Source of the DNA: Desmodus rotundus
Lineage: Eukaryota > Chordata > Mammalia > Chiroptera > Phyllostomidae
Direction: 5' to 3'
Assembly (NCBI RefSeq): GCF_022682495.2
Contig: NC_071390.1
Span: forward strand, 146,358,583-146,422,582
Length of the DNA stretch: 64,000 nt
In this document: positions 46,389 to 59,166 of the stretch, one piece after another
How the letters are laid out: the number at the start of each line of letters is the position of its first letter
Position numbering within the stretch: position 1 is the stretch's first letter
The notes under the pieces: model-generated
What the model saw: only the letters and a program-made list of their open reading frames with translations
Told to the model about the DNA's origin: nothing
Databases searched by the model: none
Translations under genes and position numbers: made by a program

Positions 46389-46482
46389 GCTTGAAACTGA
46401 AAATGCCAATTTAAAAGTTACAGTCAAAATGCAAGCACGCAAAATTGAACAGCTTCAGACAAACCTGTTAGGTACAAATTTG
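46389..46482 (+). CDS. ANKRD26: Exon G, coiled coil (94 nt)
   Basis: Acceptor tattttag, donor gtaagc. The first base completes Lys from exon F. It reads LETENANLKVTVKMQ, then ARKIEQLQTNLLGTNL, a clear match to the ANKRD26 ENAKLKVTVKKQ-type block. It ends in phase 0. Confidence 0.92.
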
Positions 46483-49324
46483 GTAAGCCAATCTCTTAAT
46501 TTTCATCATACTGAAAAGGAATATTTATTTTTCTAGTAGTAGTGTATAAGATATTTTGGGCAATAGGAAAAGTTTCACTGATAAAAGTATGTATTGTATG
46601 CATATGATACTACTAGCTACTAATAATATAATTCCTCTTTATAAAGGAAGTTGAATCAATAAAATTAATTATTTTTATAGTAAGATTTTAATAAAACAGA
46701 TTGCAATAATCTAGAAGCAATATTTGACATATACCACGTTTTGTTTATGCATTCATTTGTTCAACATTTAGGTTTTTCCAGCTTTGGGCTATTGTTGATA
46801 ATGCTGCTATAGACACTGGAATACAAACATTTGTTTGAGTCCAGAAATTTGAATAATGATTTAATCTATAATTCTGAATTTCTCATATAATCTACACCAT
46901 TCAGTGAGACTTTGAGAATGAATTACTTTTAATGTTGTAATATATTCTCTTCCTCAAGAATGAGTACTAAGTCTTCATGCAAGTGTTTTGCGAAATGAGT
47001 GCATTTTTTCCCTTTGCTGGATTTTGAAAAAGAAAAGAGATGCCAGTGAAAAAGTAGAAATGGCTGCTTGATCAGGGCCTCACATAGCAACGTAGCACTC
47101 CGAGCATTGCAAGTTCAGAGACTATTCACTTGTGTTAATCTGCCTTTCAAAGACTGACAATCCCTTCTCAGAAAAGATGGCTATGCAATCCAGGACTCCA
47201 ATTAACTGATGAATGATGAAAACTGCACAGCTATTTACTAAGCAAAAACAGCATTCTTCTGCCATTCATATAATTTATGAATGAGGCTATCTATAATTTA
47301 AGATCAGAAGACTGCATTGCGAACCCGAATTTGGAACAGTGAGCTTGATGCACCTACCAGCTAGTTTCTTTCAGTCACAATAGCTCAGTCCATGCAGTTT
47401 CAATATACAGACATACCTACCTGGGGACCTAGAACGCTGTGTTGACTGGTTCTTCTTGTGGATGAAACACCACTGAAAATTATTTTTTAGACCTTATACA
47501 AGTCATATTGTATTAGCATACTTTTCATACCATTAGCGTACTTATATCATAAGTGAAATGATAATATGTTGATAAGGAGTCTTCTAACATATCATAAGTG
47601 AAATGATAATATGTTGATAAGGAGAGCCAAGAGGCGTCACCTTACAGTTTCATACAGAAATCTATAAAGCATCAAAAACTGAAAAATGTGTAAGAATTCC
47701 CAAAATTGATGAAGCTTATGCAAAAATAATGGGGGATATTTTTAGATTCCTATAGAAATGAATTAGGTTTATGACATGGAATTGTTAGTCACCATAAAGT
47801 CTATTCTGTGAATCAAAAATTTAATGAGACAGCTTTCCACCAATTTAATCAATAGCCCTAACTTCTCTAGAAGGTTCTCACATCATGACTCCCCAGGCCC
47901 GAGACTACCTGGGCTAGGATATTTGACCAGCACAATGTTGAGGTGAAGAATCTGAATTGGAAAGAAGATATAGCTCTGGCTTTGTCAAACTTTCAAACAA
48001 TATAGTTGAGTGTGTGTATGAAAACAACTTCAGAAGGGTTCCATAGGTCAGGCCTCTATGGAATAGGAAATTATTTTTTTAATAAAGGCAAATAATTAAT
48101 AATCTGATACTTGTAAAATGTTTTGCATTATATGAGAAAAACAACACAGAGTGTTCTGGTCAACCTCCTGAGGGTGAAGGTGCCCCTAAGATTGGAAAAT
48201 AACACCACACTCAAAGTAACACCAATGAGAATCAACATAAAATGTACAGGATTAGCTATCCACAAAGGTAACCCCTACCAAGTCGTGGTTTATGAGCGTG
48301 TGGTTGAGGATATTGTCTATGAGGAACTAGAAGGGAGAAAGAACAGGACAGATGACCTCAGGGAAGGGGTCAAGGCTGGAAATGTTGACTAGGGAGTCTG
48401 GTTTGAAGAGCTGAGGTTTAAGGAACTCTGAGTTTAAAAAGGGAAAAGAATAGAAAGAGTCCAGGATGCGAACATCAGGGTCACTGCTTAGAAATGAATT
48501 GGGGTTAGAGGAGCAGAGGGTGGGTGTGTGTGGTCACTGATATCAGTTGCTGCTGAGAAGTAAAGCAGGATAAGGACTGAAGAAAAAGACCCTCAGAAAT
48601 CTGTTAGTGCAATTATAGGATTGCAAGTCAGATTCTTATGCAAAAGAAGAGAGGAAGGGTGAAAAAATGAGTATGTGGATGAGACCTTGCATTGAAAGAT
48701 ATTAGGGTTGAATGGAAGAGATGGAAAAAGCTGCAAGAATCAAGTAAAAGTGATGTTTTTATAAAACAGAGAGAGACAAACTTTATTTAAAGAGAAAAGG
48801 AAACACTTGGCTCTTGAAATAAGGAGAAGCCGAAACCTACAGAACCACGCTCATGGAGAACGGGGGTCCGCCTCAGCCTGACGTCAGGCTGCCACCCTAA
48901 GGTGATGGGGGCTGCGTGGGAGCTTCCAAAGGTTATTTTAGTGAGATGTGGTTTAACAGAACTGGCATATCTTGATATGTTGATGAAAACATTTCTAGAG
49001 CATCTTTAGAAATTAAAATGTCAGTGTAGCCACTCTCTTAAAAAATGTTTAACACTTTGTATTTTATATGTAAAAACCTCCATTTTTACAAATTTTGGCA
49101 ATTTAAGTTCCAGAAAAAAAGTGATGAAAATGTAGTCAATTTAAGCTTCAGTAAGGAGTCATTAGTTTTGAAATCTGTCCTTATTGGCATCAGGTTTATA
49201 AACTACATTTTATAAACTTGTCTACACACATTATTCATGAACTCATGAGAAATAATATTTTTAAGAAAGAAGAGTGAGTCTCTAGATTTTTAAAAATAAT
49301 TTTCTCTTAAAATGTTTTTCAAAG
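46483..49324. other. Large intron between exons G and H
   Basis: Mostly unique AT-rich sequence. A short L1-like piece lies at about 46735-46860 (gggctattgttgataatgctgc). A 45-bp-period duplication is at 47544-47624. No exon was recognised. The 89-codon open frame at 48123 has no coding look and no homology I know. Confidence 0.5.
47544..47624. repeat. Short tandem duplication (36-bp unit, 45-bp period)
   Basis: A perfect 36-bp unit (starting atatcataagtgaaatg, ending gataaggag) occurs at 47544-47579 and 47589-47624 with 9 bases between. Confidence 0.95.
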
Positions 49325-49437
49325 TCTCAGGATGAACGGGAAGAATTAAAGAAATATATTGAGTTAAAACAATCTCTGGATTATAGCTTGGATCAAGAAA
49401 TGAAGAAAAATAGTGAATTAGAAAAAGAGGTAACCAG
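49325..49437 (+). CDS. ANKRD26: Exon H, coiled coil (113 nt)
   Basis: Acceptor tttcaaag, donor gtaaga, phase 0 to 2. It reads SQDEREELKKYIELK, then QSLDYSLDQEMKKN and SELEKEVT. This matches the SEDEKEQLKKL-ELKQSLE block of ANKRD26. The final AG plus one base of exon I makes Arg where I remember Gly. Confidence 0.92.
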
Positions 49438-50759
49438 GTAAGACTTTAATATTTCAGGTCATTTCTACCATTAATTAAGAGTTAACTGTCATTTTACTTT
49501 ATTAAAACCAAAATACAAATTCATTCTCTATCTGTAATTTTCATAATTAAATTATCCTATTTAAAATTTACTTCAAATCTCACAGCACAATCTGAACCTT
49601 TTTTGAATGCCAAAAGATTCTGCTTACTCTTCAATGATTCCTGAAACAATAACGAGAACGCCTTGTGCATATCCTGTAAACTGCGTTTTTCATGGCTACC
49701 TTGGATTTTTATTTCTGCAAGATATCTTCGCTCTCTTTGGTAATCTTTCCTCTTTTAGTGGCATGCTTTTCTTCAGCATTCAGATAGTTTAATATCCTGA
49801 AACCCATCCGTGTCATTGTTTAACAGCCTCACAAGTGATCTTGATCTGGCTTATGTTTTCTTTCTTCTTTTTAGTTATAAAATACATCACATACATGAAA
49901 ATGTACATAAGACTTAAAGAAGTTGAGTAATTCTGTTTTTACCACTCATATAAAAATGTAATGGCATCTTTCCCAATGTCTGGGAAGCCCCCGCAGGCTT
50001 CCTTTCTGTTTATTTGTTGAGTATTCCAGTTGGTTCTGTCTCTCATCAGTGCTTTTCCTCTCGTTTAAGTGTCTGTCTCTTCTCTACATTGTTCTGTATC
50101 CCTTTCATCTGTTACCACTGTGCTAGCAAATCTCTCCTCTTAAAACAGTCTTGAGGAGACTGTTACACATTATCTCTGATCCCTTCCTTCTACAACCCTG
50201 CCCCTTTCAGAATTTCCCTTCAGCTAAAGCTTCAAAGAGTTTTCTTTCCTGCTTCTCTTTCTATTTGGAATGATCTCCTTGATGTTTTCCGTTGTTGTTT
50301 TGGGTATTTTTCTTCATATAGATTGTTGTCAGTAGGTACCAAAAGGTATTTTTTTGTCTTTTCAAAAGATTTGCATATAATTATGTTCTCATCCTTCACC
50401 TGCATACTGATCTCTGGTTTCTAGTTGATACTTGATAATAGGTCAATATTTTATATTAACATACTAAAATGAATATTGATCACATTAATAAGAACTCTAC
50501 ATAGTTACAATATTAACACTGTATCATATATGTAATTTTTTTCATTTTATTTATATAAGATTATAATTTAAACAGTATGCTTTCAGGCAATATTAGATGG
50601 GAACAAATGAGAAGATTATGATTTATAGGTTTGTTTATTTATATGATAAGACATAATATCTTAAATATGTTTAATATCTTAAATTTTAATTATCTTAAAA
50701 ATAATTATTACATATTTACTCTTAAAGAATTGACTTACTCATTTTGTATATTTCTGCAG
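49438..50759. other. Intron between exons H and I
   Basis: AT-rich intron with no clear repeat or exon. A CT-rich stretch at 49990-50290 may be an old repeat I cannot name. Confidence 0.4.
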
Positions 50760-50889
50760 ATTTAAGAAACTCCTAAAAGTTACAGAAAAGAAGCTCAATA
50801 AGTATGAAAATGGAGAGCTTAGTTTCCCTGGAGATTTAAAACCAAATCAAACTGATGTGGATATTCAGATTAATATGTTAAAACAAGAG
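50760..50889 (+). CDS. ANKRD26: Exon I, coiled coil (130 nt)
   Basis: Acceptor tttctgcag, donor gtaatt, phase 2 to 0. It includes FKKLLKVTEKKLNKYENGE, LSFPGDLKPNQ and DVDIQINMLKQE. This matches the FKKLLK-(x)-T-(x)-KKLNEYENGEFSFHGDLK region of ANKRD26, where the two coiled-coil stretches are separated by a short linker. Confidence 0.93.
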
Positions 50890-51124
50890 GTAATTTTTAA
50901 TCAGTTTTGGGAACCCAAAACACCTAATTTGGGGAATTACATATCATTCAATGCTTTGAACAGTGAAATACATATTTTTCTACTAGATTTATAGACGATG
51001 TCAGTGAAAGAGATTTTTTATCATTTTTCTATAAAAAGGACATACTGTTAACTCTCCCGTGTCTGGAACCCCAGCAAGAAGCACACCATGACAGAAGCCC
51101 AAGCACCAGCATGAAATCCAAATT

Positions 51125-51438
51125 TTTTCTGGTTAACAGCTTTATTGAGATGTAATGAATATACCCCACAGTTCAGTCATTGACAGTGTGCTTTTTGCAC
51201 ATTCGGAGTTACGCAGTCATCATCATAATCAATCTGGGAGCATCTTCATCACCCTACAGAGTAGCCCGTGCCCTTCAGCAGCACCCTGTGCCAGTTTCCA
51301 CGTCCCCACTCTTTCTGGCCTTTGGGAGCCACTGCTGCACTCTCTGTCTCCACGGGGTTGTCTCTTCTGGGCCTTTCTTGTCAGTGGAATCACACAATAA
51401 GTGGTCCTTTGTGCCTGCCTTTTAATTTTGCATACTGT
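51125..51438 (-). mobile_element. Old L1 3' end
   Basis: Starts with acagctttattgagatgtaatg, the reverse of an old L1 3' end. It is cut by a SINE at 51439 and continues at 51643. Confidence 0.7.
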
Positions 51439-51642
51439 TTTTTTAATGTAATTTAATTTATTTTTTAGAGATAGTGGAAGGGAGGGAGAAAGAGGGAGAG
51501 ATACATTGATTGATTGCCTCTCAGATGCCCCCAACAGGGGGTCTGGCCTGCCTCTCAGGCGTGTGTCCTGATCAGGAATGGAACTGGCGACCTTTCAGTT
51601 CACAGGCCAGTGCTCAACCCACTGAGCCACACAAGCCAGGGC
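51439..51642 (-). mobile_element. VES-type SINE inside L1
   Basis: Its reverse complement starts GCCCTGGCTTGTGTGGCTCA. The tail is TTTTTTAATG on the plus strand. The CCCCCTGTTGGGGGC segment is typical. Confidence 0.9.
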
Positions 51643-52660
51643 CAGCGTAATGTTCATAAGGTGTCATCAGTACTTCACTTCTGTTTACTGCTGAATAACA
51701 TTTCATTGTATGGAGTGAGCACATTTTTTTATCTATTCATCATTTGATGGACCTTTGGGTTGTTTTCGCTTATTCACATTGTTAATAATGCTGCTGTGAA
51801 CACTCATGTCCAAGTTCTTAGGTGAACCTATGTTTCCTTTCTCTTGGGGATATACTTATAAATAGAATAGCTGGATCATATCTATAACCTGCTGAGGTAC
51901 AGCCAGACTGTTTGCCAAAGTGGCTGCACCATTTTCATTTTTATTTCCAGTTTGTCCACATTCTTGTCAACACTTGTCATTACCTGTCTTTGGATTGCAG
52001 CCATCCTGGGGGGTGTGAAGTGGCACCTTACTGTGGTTTTGATTTGCGGTTTTCTAGTGACTAATGATGTTGACTGTCTTTTCACGTGCTTATTATCCAT
52101 TTGTATATATTACTTGAAGAAGTATCCATTCAATTATTTTGCCCATGTAAGAGTTCTTTCTATATCCTAGACACAAATCCCTTATTAGGTATAGGATTTT
52201 TAAATATTTCTCCCACTCAGTATATTACCCTATCACCTGCTTGATTGTATCCTTTAAAGCACAGAAGCTTTTGATTATGATGAAGTCCAGTTAGTCGACA
52301 CTATTTTTGTCTTTTCATTTCACATCTAAGAAAAATACCCAAATCCAATCATGAAGATATGCACTTGTATTTTCTTCTAAGAGTTTTATAGTTTCAGGTT
52401 TTACATTTTGAGGTCATTTTTGTATATGGTGTGAAGTAGCAGTCTAATTTTATTCTTTTGCATGCGGATATCCAGTTGTCCCCATACCGTTTGTTAAACA
52501 GACTGTTCAGAAGACTAATACCATTCATGTCTGACTTAATTGTTTGACACCCTTCTTGAAAAGCACTTAGCCGTAAATGTGAGGGTTAATTTTTGTATGC
52601 TCCCTTCTAACTCATTGATCTATATGTCTGTCCTTATTCCAGTACCAAATCAAATTTTAT
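51643..52660 (-). mobile_element. Old L1 ORF2 3' part (continuation)
   Basis: Antisense ORF2 blocks such as gttaataatgctgctgtgaac and ggagatcttttgcctcttga-type sequence, heavily decayed. It belongs with 51125-51438. Confidence 0.7.
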
Positions 52661-52999
52661 GAGGACTCTTTCCTGGTCATCTTGCATATTACCAGTTTTA
52701 TGTAATATTAAAAAGTCAGTGTAGTGGAATGTCCTTAACTCTACTTTTGTGGAGATCTTTTGCCTCTTGATAGAGCCTGTGGCCAGCTTACGTTTTGCTG
52801 GTTCTGACATGATGGGAAGTAATCTTACAGAGATAATATTCATTCCTCTTTTTCTCCATTTAAACCTTCAGTCTCTAACCCAGTGCCTGTCACTTCACTC
52901 CCATTCCATGAAATCCTGGTAACAGGATCTGCTGACTTAGGCATTTACTTCATTGTGTTTAACTCATAACTCATAGACTCACTGACAGATTTCACTGCC

Positions 53000-54395
53000 T
53001 GTCTTCAATAAATGGTGTTGGAAAAATTGGACAGCTACATGCAAAAAAAAAAAAAAAAAAAAAAGAGAAACTAGACCTCCAAATACACTATACACAAGAA
53101 TAAACTCAAAATGGATTAAAGACTTAAATGTTAGTCATGAAACCATAAAAATCCTAGAAAAGAAATATAGGCAGTAAAATTTCAGACATTTCTCATAGCA
53201 ATATTTTTGCCAATATATCTCCTGGAAAAGGGAAACAAAGGAAAAAATAAACAAATTAGACTACATCAAATTAAAAAGCTTTTTCACAGCAAAAGAAGCC
53301 ATCAACAAAATGAAAAGAAAACCCACTGAATGGAAGAACATACTTATCAATGATCCATCTGATAAGGGGTTAATGTCCAAAATATATAATGAGCTTATAC
53401 ATCTCAACTTCAAGAAGACAAACAACCCTATTGAAAAATGGGTAGAAGGCCTGAACAGACACTTCTCCAAAGAGGACATACAGATGGCTAACAGACATAT
53501 GAAAAAATGCTCAATGTCAGTAATCATCAGAGAGATAAAAATTAAAACCACAATGGGATTTACCTCACACCTGTCAGAATGGCTATCACTAGTACGTCAA
53601 CAAACAAGTGCTGTTGAGAATGTGGAGAGAAGGAAACCTCATGCACTGTTGGTGGGAATGCAGACTGAGGCAGCCACTGTGGAAAGCAGATACCTCAAAC
53701 AATTAAAAATGGAACTGCCTTTGACCCAGCAATCCTACTTCTGGGAATATATCTGAAGAATCCCAAAAGACTAATTCAAAACAATATACTCTTATGTCCT
53801 TAGCAGCAATATTTACAATAGCCAAGAACTAGAAACGGTCCAAGTGTCCATCAGTAGATGAGTGGATAAAAAATCTGTAGTACATACACATGATGGAATA
53901 CTACTTGACCATTAAAAAGAAGGAAATCTTATGTTTGCAACAGCATGGATAGACTGGGAGATTATTATGCTAAGTGAAATGAGCCGGTTGGTGAAAGACA
54001 AATGCCATGTGATCTCACTTACATGTGGAATCTAATGAACACAATAAAGTGACAAAGTAGAAACAGAAGTATAGGTACCGAGAACAGACTGTCAGAAGGG
54101 AGTAGAGTTGGGGGACTGGGTGAAAGAAGGTGAAGGGATTAAGAAAAAATTGTAACTATGTATATAAACACATAGACACTGATAACAGTGTGACCATAGC
54201 CAGAGGGAAAGGGGGGTGGAGACAGGTGGAGGTGGGTAACTGAAAGGAAACGGGGCCGAAGAGAGACTCTGGGGCAATGGCACACTGTGCAGTGTGTAGA
54301 TGATATTTTCTTGAATGTACACTTGAAACCTGCATGGTTTGTGAACCGATGTCACCCCAATATTCAGTAGGTTAATCATCCCCCCCAAAAATCTG
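53000..54395 (+). mobile_element. L1 ORF2 3' end and 3'UTR, sense to the gene
   Basis: The only clear plus-strand L1. The broken frame 53310-53756 includes [36 protein letters not shown] and [18 protein letters not shown], which are ORF2p C-terminal blocks. A run of 22 A at about 53043-53064 lies inside it. Confidence 0.85.
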
Positions 54396-56780
54396 GACTG
54401 TCTCCTTTTGAAGTTTCAAATTTCAAAGTCAATTTGTGTGCTATGAAGAAAGATTGTGGTGTAACATAAAGATGAGATGGTCTTACCTTTTCGTACAAGC
54501 AAGCTTGAAGTAAGGTAGATGAGAAATTGTATCTAACAGTGCCAAAGGACACCATATTTGTTTTACTAGTGAGATTTAAAATGATTTCATAATGTTCCCT
54601 ATTTCCTCACTGACGGGGGAAAGGAAAACTCAGTCCTAACCATGGACTGCTTCTCCACAGCCCTTTGGCTGCTCCCTCTGAGCTCACTGTTCCCTCCTTT
54701 CCATCAGAAATGGCCTGTGCTTACAGCTCTTTTCTCTGCCTGCTTCCTCCCTGTAGAATGTCTGCGATCCACAGGCCTCTTTTTATTGTGTCCTGTCTTG
54801 CTCTCCTTTAGAACCAGCGAGCAAGCAGGGTTTCTGCTTCTACAATTCCCTTAGAAGCTTTGAGTTTCCTGTGAACTTGACTGGGGTTCATGCCATTGGA
54901 AAACCACTCTCACAAATTGTTTTGGGATAAGATCTTCCCCTCGGGCTTCCTGGACCTATTGTAAGACAGTGTTAAGGACCCCACATCCTTAAAGGAATTT
55001 GAGAAACCTCCTGACATCTTTCTGAGGTGTTAAGGGTTTCCAGTCTTGGCTTCATCCTTAGGCCATGTTTCCCAAGGAGCACCTGGATTTGATCTTAGCC
55101 CTGAAGCCTTTTCTTTATTTTAGCATCACTGGACATTCGGACATGTGGGAGAAGCTATCAATGAGACATGGCTATTTGAAAACAATAAGTCCTGGTTCTT
55201 TTATACTTAATTGTCTTTTTTAGCTTATTTTTATCATCTATTTCACTCTCAGCTGCTTCATAGCAACAGTCCCCTTTCATCCAGGTTTCAGGGGACTTTT
55301 GTTCACTGGCCTGGCAGCCCTTGCTGGCAGCCTCTTCAGGGGCCATCAGGCCTCCACTGACCATCTCTAGGAGGCCCATTTGGTTTTCATTTTCATGCTT
55401 CTGCACATTATTTCAGGTCCCACCTACCTCCTGTTTCAAGGCACTCCTACATGTGCCTGGTGTTTTGTTGTTGTTGTTGTTATTTTTTAGTGGCAGCACT
55501 CTTTTTAACATCGGTATCTGTGCCAGTTACTTATTGCTGCTTAATAAACCACCTCCAAACCTACTGGCTCAAAACAGCATTTATCTTGTTCACACACCTT
55601 CAGTTACACCAGCCTCAGTGAGGCCAGCTCATTTCTTTACCACTTGCCATCAGCTGGGATGACTTGAACCTGGGAGCTAGAATCATCTTGTTCATTGACA
55701 CATCTGTCAGTTGCAGCAGGCTTTTGGCTGGGACGGTAGCCGGGGCAGGCCCAGCTGGAACACCTGTACGAGGCCTGACTCTGTGCGGCCTGGGCTGCTG
55801 CATTCCTGACAGCATGGCTGGGTTCTCAGGGTGAGCCTTCCTGGAGAGAGAAAGTCAGATGGAAGCTGTATCACCCAGACATGGACGTCACACAGCCGTT
55901 CCACCATATTCCATTCACCAGGAACCGTTACTTACTAAAGCCAGCACCCGTTTCATGGGGGGTGCGCCACAGAATTTGTAGACATGTTTTAAAAAGTCTG
56001 CATCACTCACCTCATCTTACCAAAGAATCACTATGTCTAAAGGGAAGTAGTTTTTCCCAAGTCAGTGTCACTGAATTTCCAACAAGTTGTTGTTGTTTAG
56101 TGTGTTCTCTTATTTTATTGGAAGTAGAAAGAATTACAAGATAGCACTACTGAATTAGGCCTTTTTTGTTGTTGTTCTAAAAAATGTATTACTCAATTCA
56201 CTAAACTGTTACAGTGGAAAATGGGCTTTGTCTTTAACTCCAGGAAGGATTTCTTCTTGGAATGCAATTCAAATTAACATCAAACATTTGTAGCTCTAAG
56301 AAAGTTTTAAGGTATTAGAATCCATATTTGTAAGATTTATTTATTAGAGTCTTATTTTAAAAGTTTTATTTTGGGAGGCATTCATTGACTCAGGCCTAAA
56401 CAACTCAATATGACATCCCTAAAACATATTTAAAGATGATAGAGAATTAATATTGAAGAAGAGGTAAGAGACTTTCTACTAAGGGGTGGCTTACAGTCAT
56501 TTTGTGGAGGAAGACTTGCAACAGTCATAGAAAAAAGTATAAAGTCAAGTGCAGACGTGTGGCAAAGACAACGACAGTAAATATATTTTTGGGGACTCCT
56601 GGTCTTTTTAACTTTGTTCTTGATTCTAAGTAATTCAAAATTTCACATTATAAGTCTCTACTACAGTACCTATAACATTTTACTGCAACTGAATTTATTT
56701 CAAAATCTGATACTGGTATTGACTTAAACTATTCTCAGTCTGTACCTTCATAATGAAACAATATTATTTTATTCATGCAG
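54396..56780. other. Intron before exon J
   Basis: Mixed unique and old repeat sequence. The segment at 55520-55900 (gccagttacttattgctgcttaataaacc and onward) looks like an ancient interspersed repeat that I recognise but cannot name. A (GTT)n run lies near 55463. No exon was recognised. Confidence 0.4.
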
Positions 56781-57065
56781 AAAGATGACCTTGCTGCAAA
56801 ACTGGTAACTGTATCTTCAAAATGTCTTAATCTGGATGAAAAAAATAAATATCTTCTACAGGAGTTCCTCTCTATGAAAAAGTTACAAACAAAATGTGAA
56901 AAACTAAAGAATAAAAATAGGAATTTGAAACAAGAAGTAGTAAACCTCAAAAGCCGTATGCCAGTGAATATGACAGAATTCGGTGCAGTAGAGCAGAGTC
57001 GCCAGCAGGCTAAAGAAAGAGCGAGACGGGATGTAGAAGGAAAATCAGTCAGTCGGTTTTCACAG
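56781..57065 (+). CDS. ANKRD26: Exon J, coiled coil (95 codons)
   Basis: Acceptor ttcatgcag, donor gtcagt, phase 0 to 0. It begins KDDLAAKLVTVSSKCLNLD, then KKLQTKCEKLKNKNRNL, KQEVVNLKSR and KERARRDVEGKSVSRFSQ. It matches the DDL-AKLE-(x)3-KCLHLD block of ANKRD26. The last dozen residues (GKSVSRFSQ) differ from the conserved KLKEVNLFLQ-like end and are one codon shorter, so this stretch may be under relaxed constraint. Confidence 0.92.
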
Positions 57066-57598
57066 GTCAGTTCATTGATCTTTAATTTGCTTTAATTCAC
57101 TTCACTGCCAGTTACATTTTGGATATATACATTGTATGTTTTTCCTTTTCTTAACAGCAATTGTCTTGTAAATTTCAGGAAGGACGGTGGAATGTTTCTC
57201 CCTTTCAATAATACTTCCAGTTTCCATCATTATTATCACTAAATTGATCTTTCAGAATGATTCTTACTATAGTATCATTTTATTTTTAAATACCAGCTGA
57301 TATAAAACGAAATTGTTAGGAAGAAAAGAATAAATTGTGGTTTCAAAATTATACCATTAGTAACTATACTGTTTAATTTTAAAATTGATTCTATTCTTGG
57401 TATTATCAGAATGTGAATATAAAAGATTTAACTATTTTTATAACAGATTTAATTCAGTTGACATCATAATAAATATACTTCAGCTTTTTCTTCATGTTTA
57501 AAGTTACTCTCTGAATCTTTGATTCAAAACTAAAGAAAGCAAATGTAATTGTTCAGACTATACTTATTTTAAAAATGTATCCTTCTTATTTGCTTTAG

Positions 57599-57813
57599 AT
57601 ACAAGCAGCATCTCAAGAAAATCTGGAGCAGTTAGGAGAGAATCATTATGCTTCAATAACAAGGCAGTTGGAACTCAGAGTTAATAATTTGGAATCTGAA
57701 CGCTTCAAGACAAAAACTTCTCATGATTCTAAAGAAACAGAATTGGAAAAATATAAACAACTCTATCTAAAAGAAATAGAAAGTAAAAGGTCATTGACAA
57801 ATGAACTTAACAA
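57599..57813 (+). CDS. ANKRD26: Exon K, coiled coil (215 nt)
   Basis: Acceptor tttgctttag, donor gtaagt, phase 0 to 2. It includes IQAASQENLEQLGEN, RQLELRVNNLESERFK, TELEKYKQLYLKEIES and RSLTNELN. These match the QAASQENLEQ and VELEKYKQLYLEEL blocks of ANKRD26. The split Lys codon is completed by exon L. Confidence 0.93.
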
Positions 57814-58955
57814 GTAAGTCAAAACACAGAATCAAAGAAAATAAATTTACCTCATTAATTAGTTTCTAAAGAATAATTTTTATTGAGCTATGAGATTAGT
57901 AGGAAGTGGAAGCTAAGTAGTGTAATTTTGGAAAATGATGTTAGTAAATAAACTTATCTTTCAAATGTTCATCCAGAACAGTTTGCATCTCTCCTGTTTC
58001 TGGTTTTACATTACTTTATTTTTTCCCCTTAGTATGTTCACAGTTAAGCTAAGTGTTTCTGAAACTTTATAATTTAGGCAGTGATATTATTATAATTTTT
58101 TGTCAGGATTTCCCTAAATAGAGATATTAACAAGTTCAACTGTGTTTTGGAAGATGATAACTTAAACCCAAAGGGTTAAGTACTGGGCATATTCTGGCAC
58201 TTGGTAAATTTACTTTCTTGATTGCGATCTTTGTTATTTGTTATCACCAGAGGGCGCCTTGAGACAAACTATCTTATATAGTTTTTCTACTCTCCATAAA
58301 GGCATACATGCTAAATAGGGAAAGGTTAACATAGGGGTGAAAGGCTGTATAATCGACAATGTTACTAAAAATAATCAGGTGGTCTGAGAGGGTGTGTGGA
58401 AGACAGAAAGGACAGATTCCACCTTCAGTGACTGTCTCAGTCCATTTTGATCACCAGCTAGGCTATCTTGTTCCCTTAGAGGTTGTTGCTCTAAGTTAAG
58501 CCTTGTGCCAAGTGGTTAAAATCTCCAAGGTAATGAGTGTATTGTACAAAGCTGGTGAAAGCAAATGCTTGACAGTGTCTATGAAGGATTTTTTTAAATC
58601 TCTAAACTGGTTTACTAAATACGTTCAAGGGCATCCCCAAGAATCTTGTAAGTGTGGCCTTTCCAGAAGGCAGCAAGTATTACCTGATAAGCCACATACA
58701 TCACTGAGAGCCATTCCTCTCCCCTCCCTGCTGTGGATCACTTGTTAGGAATATCCCTCCTCCCACCTTCTGAATGTATACTTCTTTAGAACAATTTAGA
58801 ACCTATACTTTTTATAGTAGGTCTGCTCCCACACATTTCAGTATTACAATGCTGTTTAATGGGAAAGTCCGTTTACTATTGGTGGCAACTTAAAAAAATG
58901 CAAGCATCATAGGGAAAAATGAAATGCTAAGCATTTGTTTTTACAACCTTTACAG
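57814..58955. other. Intron between exons K and L
   Basis: AT-rich intron with no exon or named repeat seen. Confidence 0.4.
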
Positions 58956-59166
58956 GACTAAGGAGAGGCTTGCAGAGCCCAACACTGACCTTCTCCTGCA
59001 GGAACGGCAGAGCAGATTGTCACTCAGCACTTTTAATCCAAAGCCAGGCCTGGAGACACCTTATGAGAGAAATTTTTATAATTTTTCACTCAATGGAAAT
59101 TCTACTCAGAGAGGTAAGTTAGCGATTTCCATTTCAAAGGCACAGACTTCAACTGACTTCATGAAG
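58956..59166 (+). CDS. ANKRD26: Exon L, C-terminal region (211 nt)
   Basis: Acceptor cctttacag; the chosen donor is gttagt after ATGAAG. It reads TKERLAEPNTDLLLQ, ERQSRLSLSTFNPKPGLE, RNFYNFSLNGNSTQR and SKAQTSTDFMK. An internal gtaagt at 59114 is the stronger donor. Using it would lose the stretch that aligns with the ENLVVPTSNPQPSNNS-like segment of ANKRD26 and change the phase, so the longer form is preferred. Both may be used. Confidence 0.85.
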
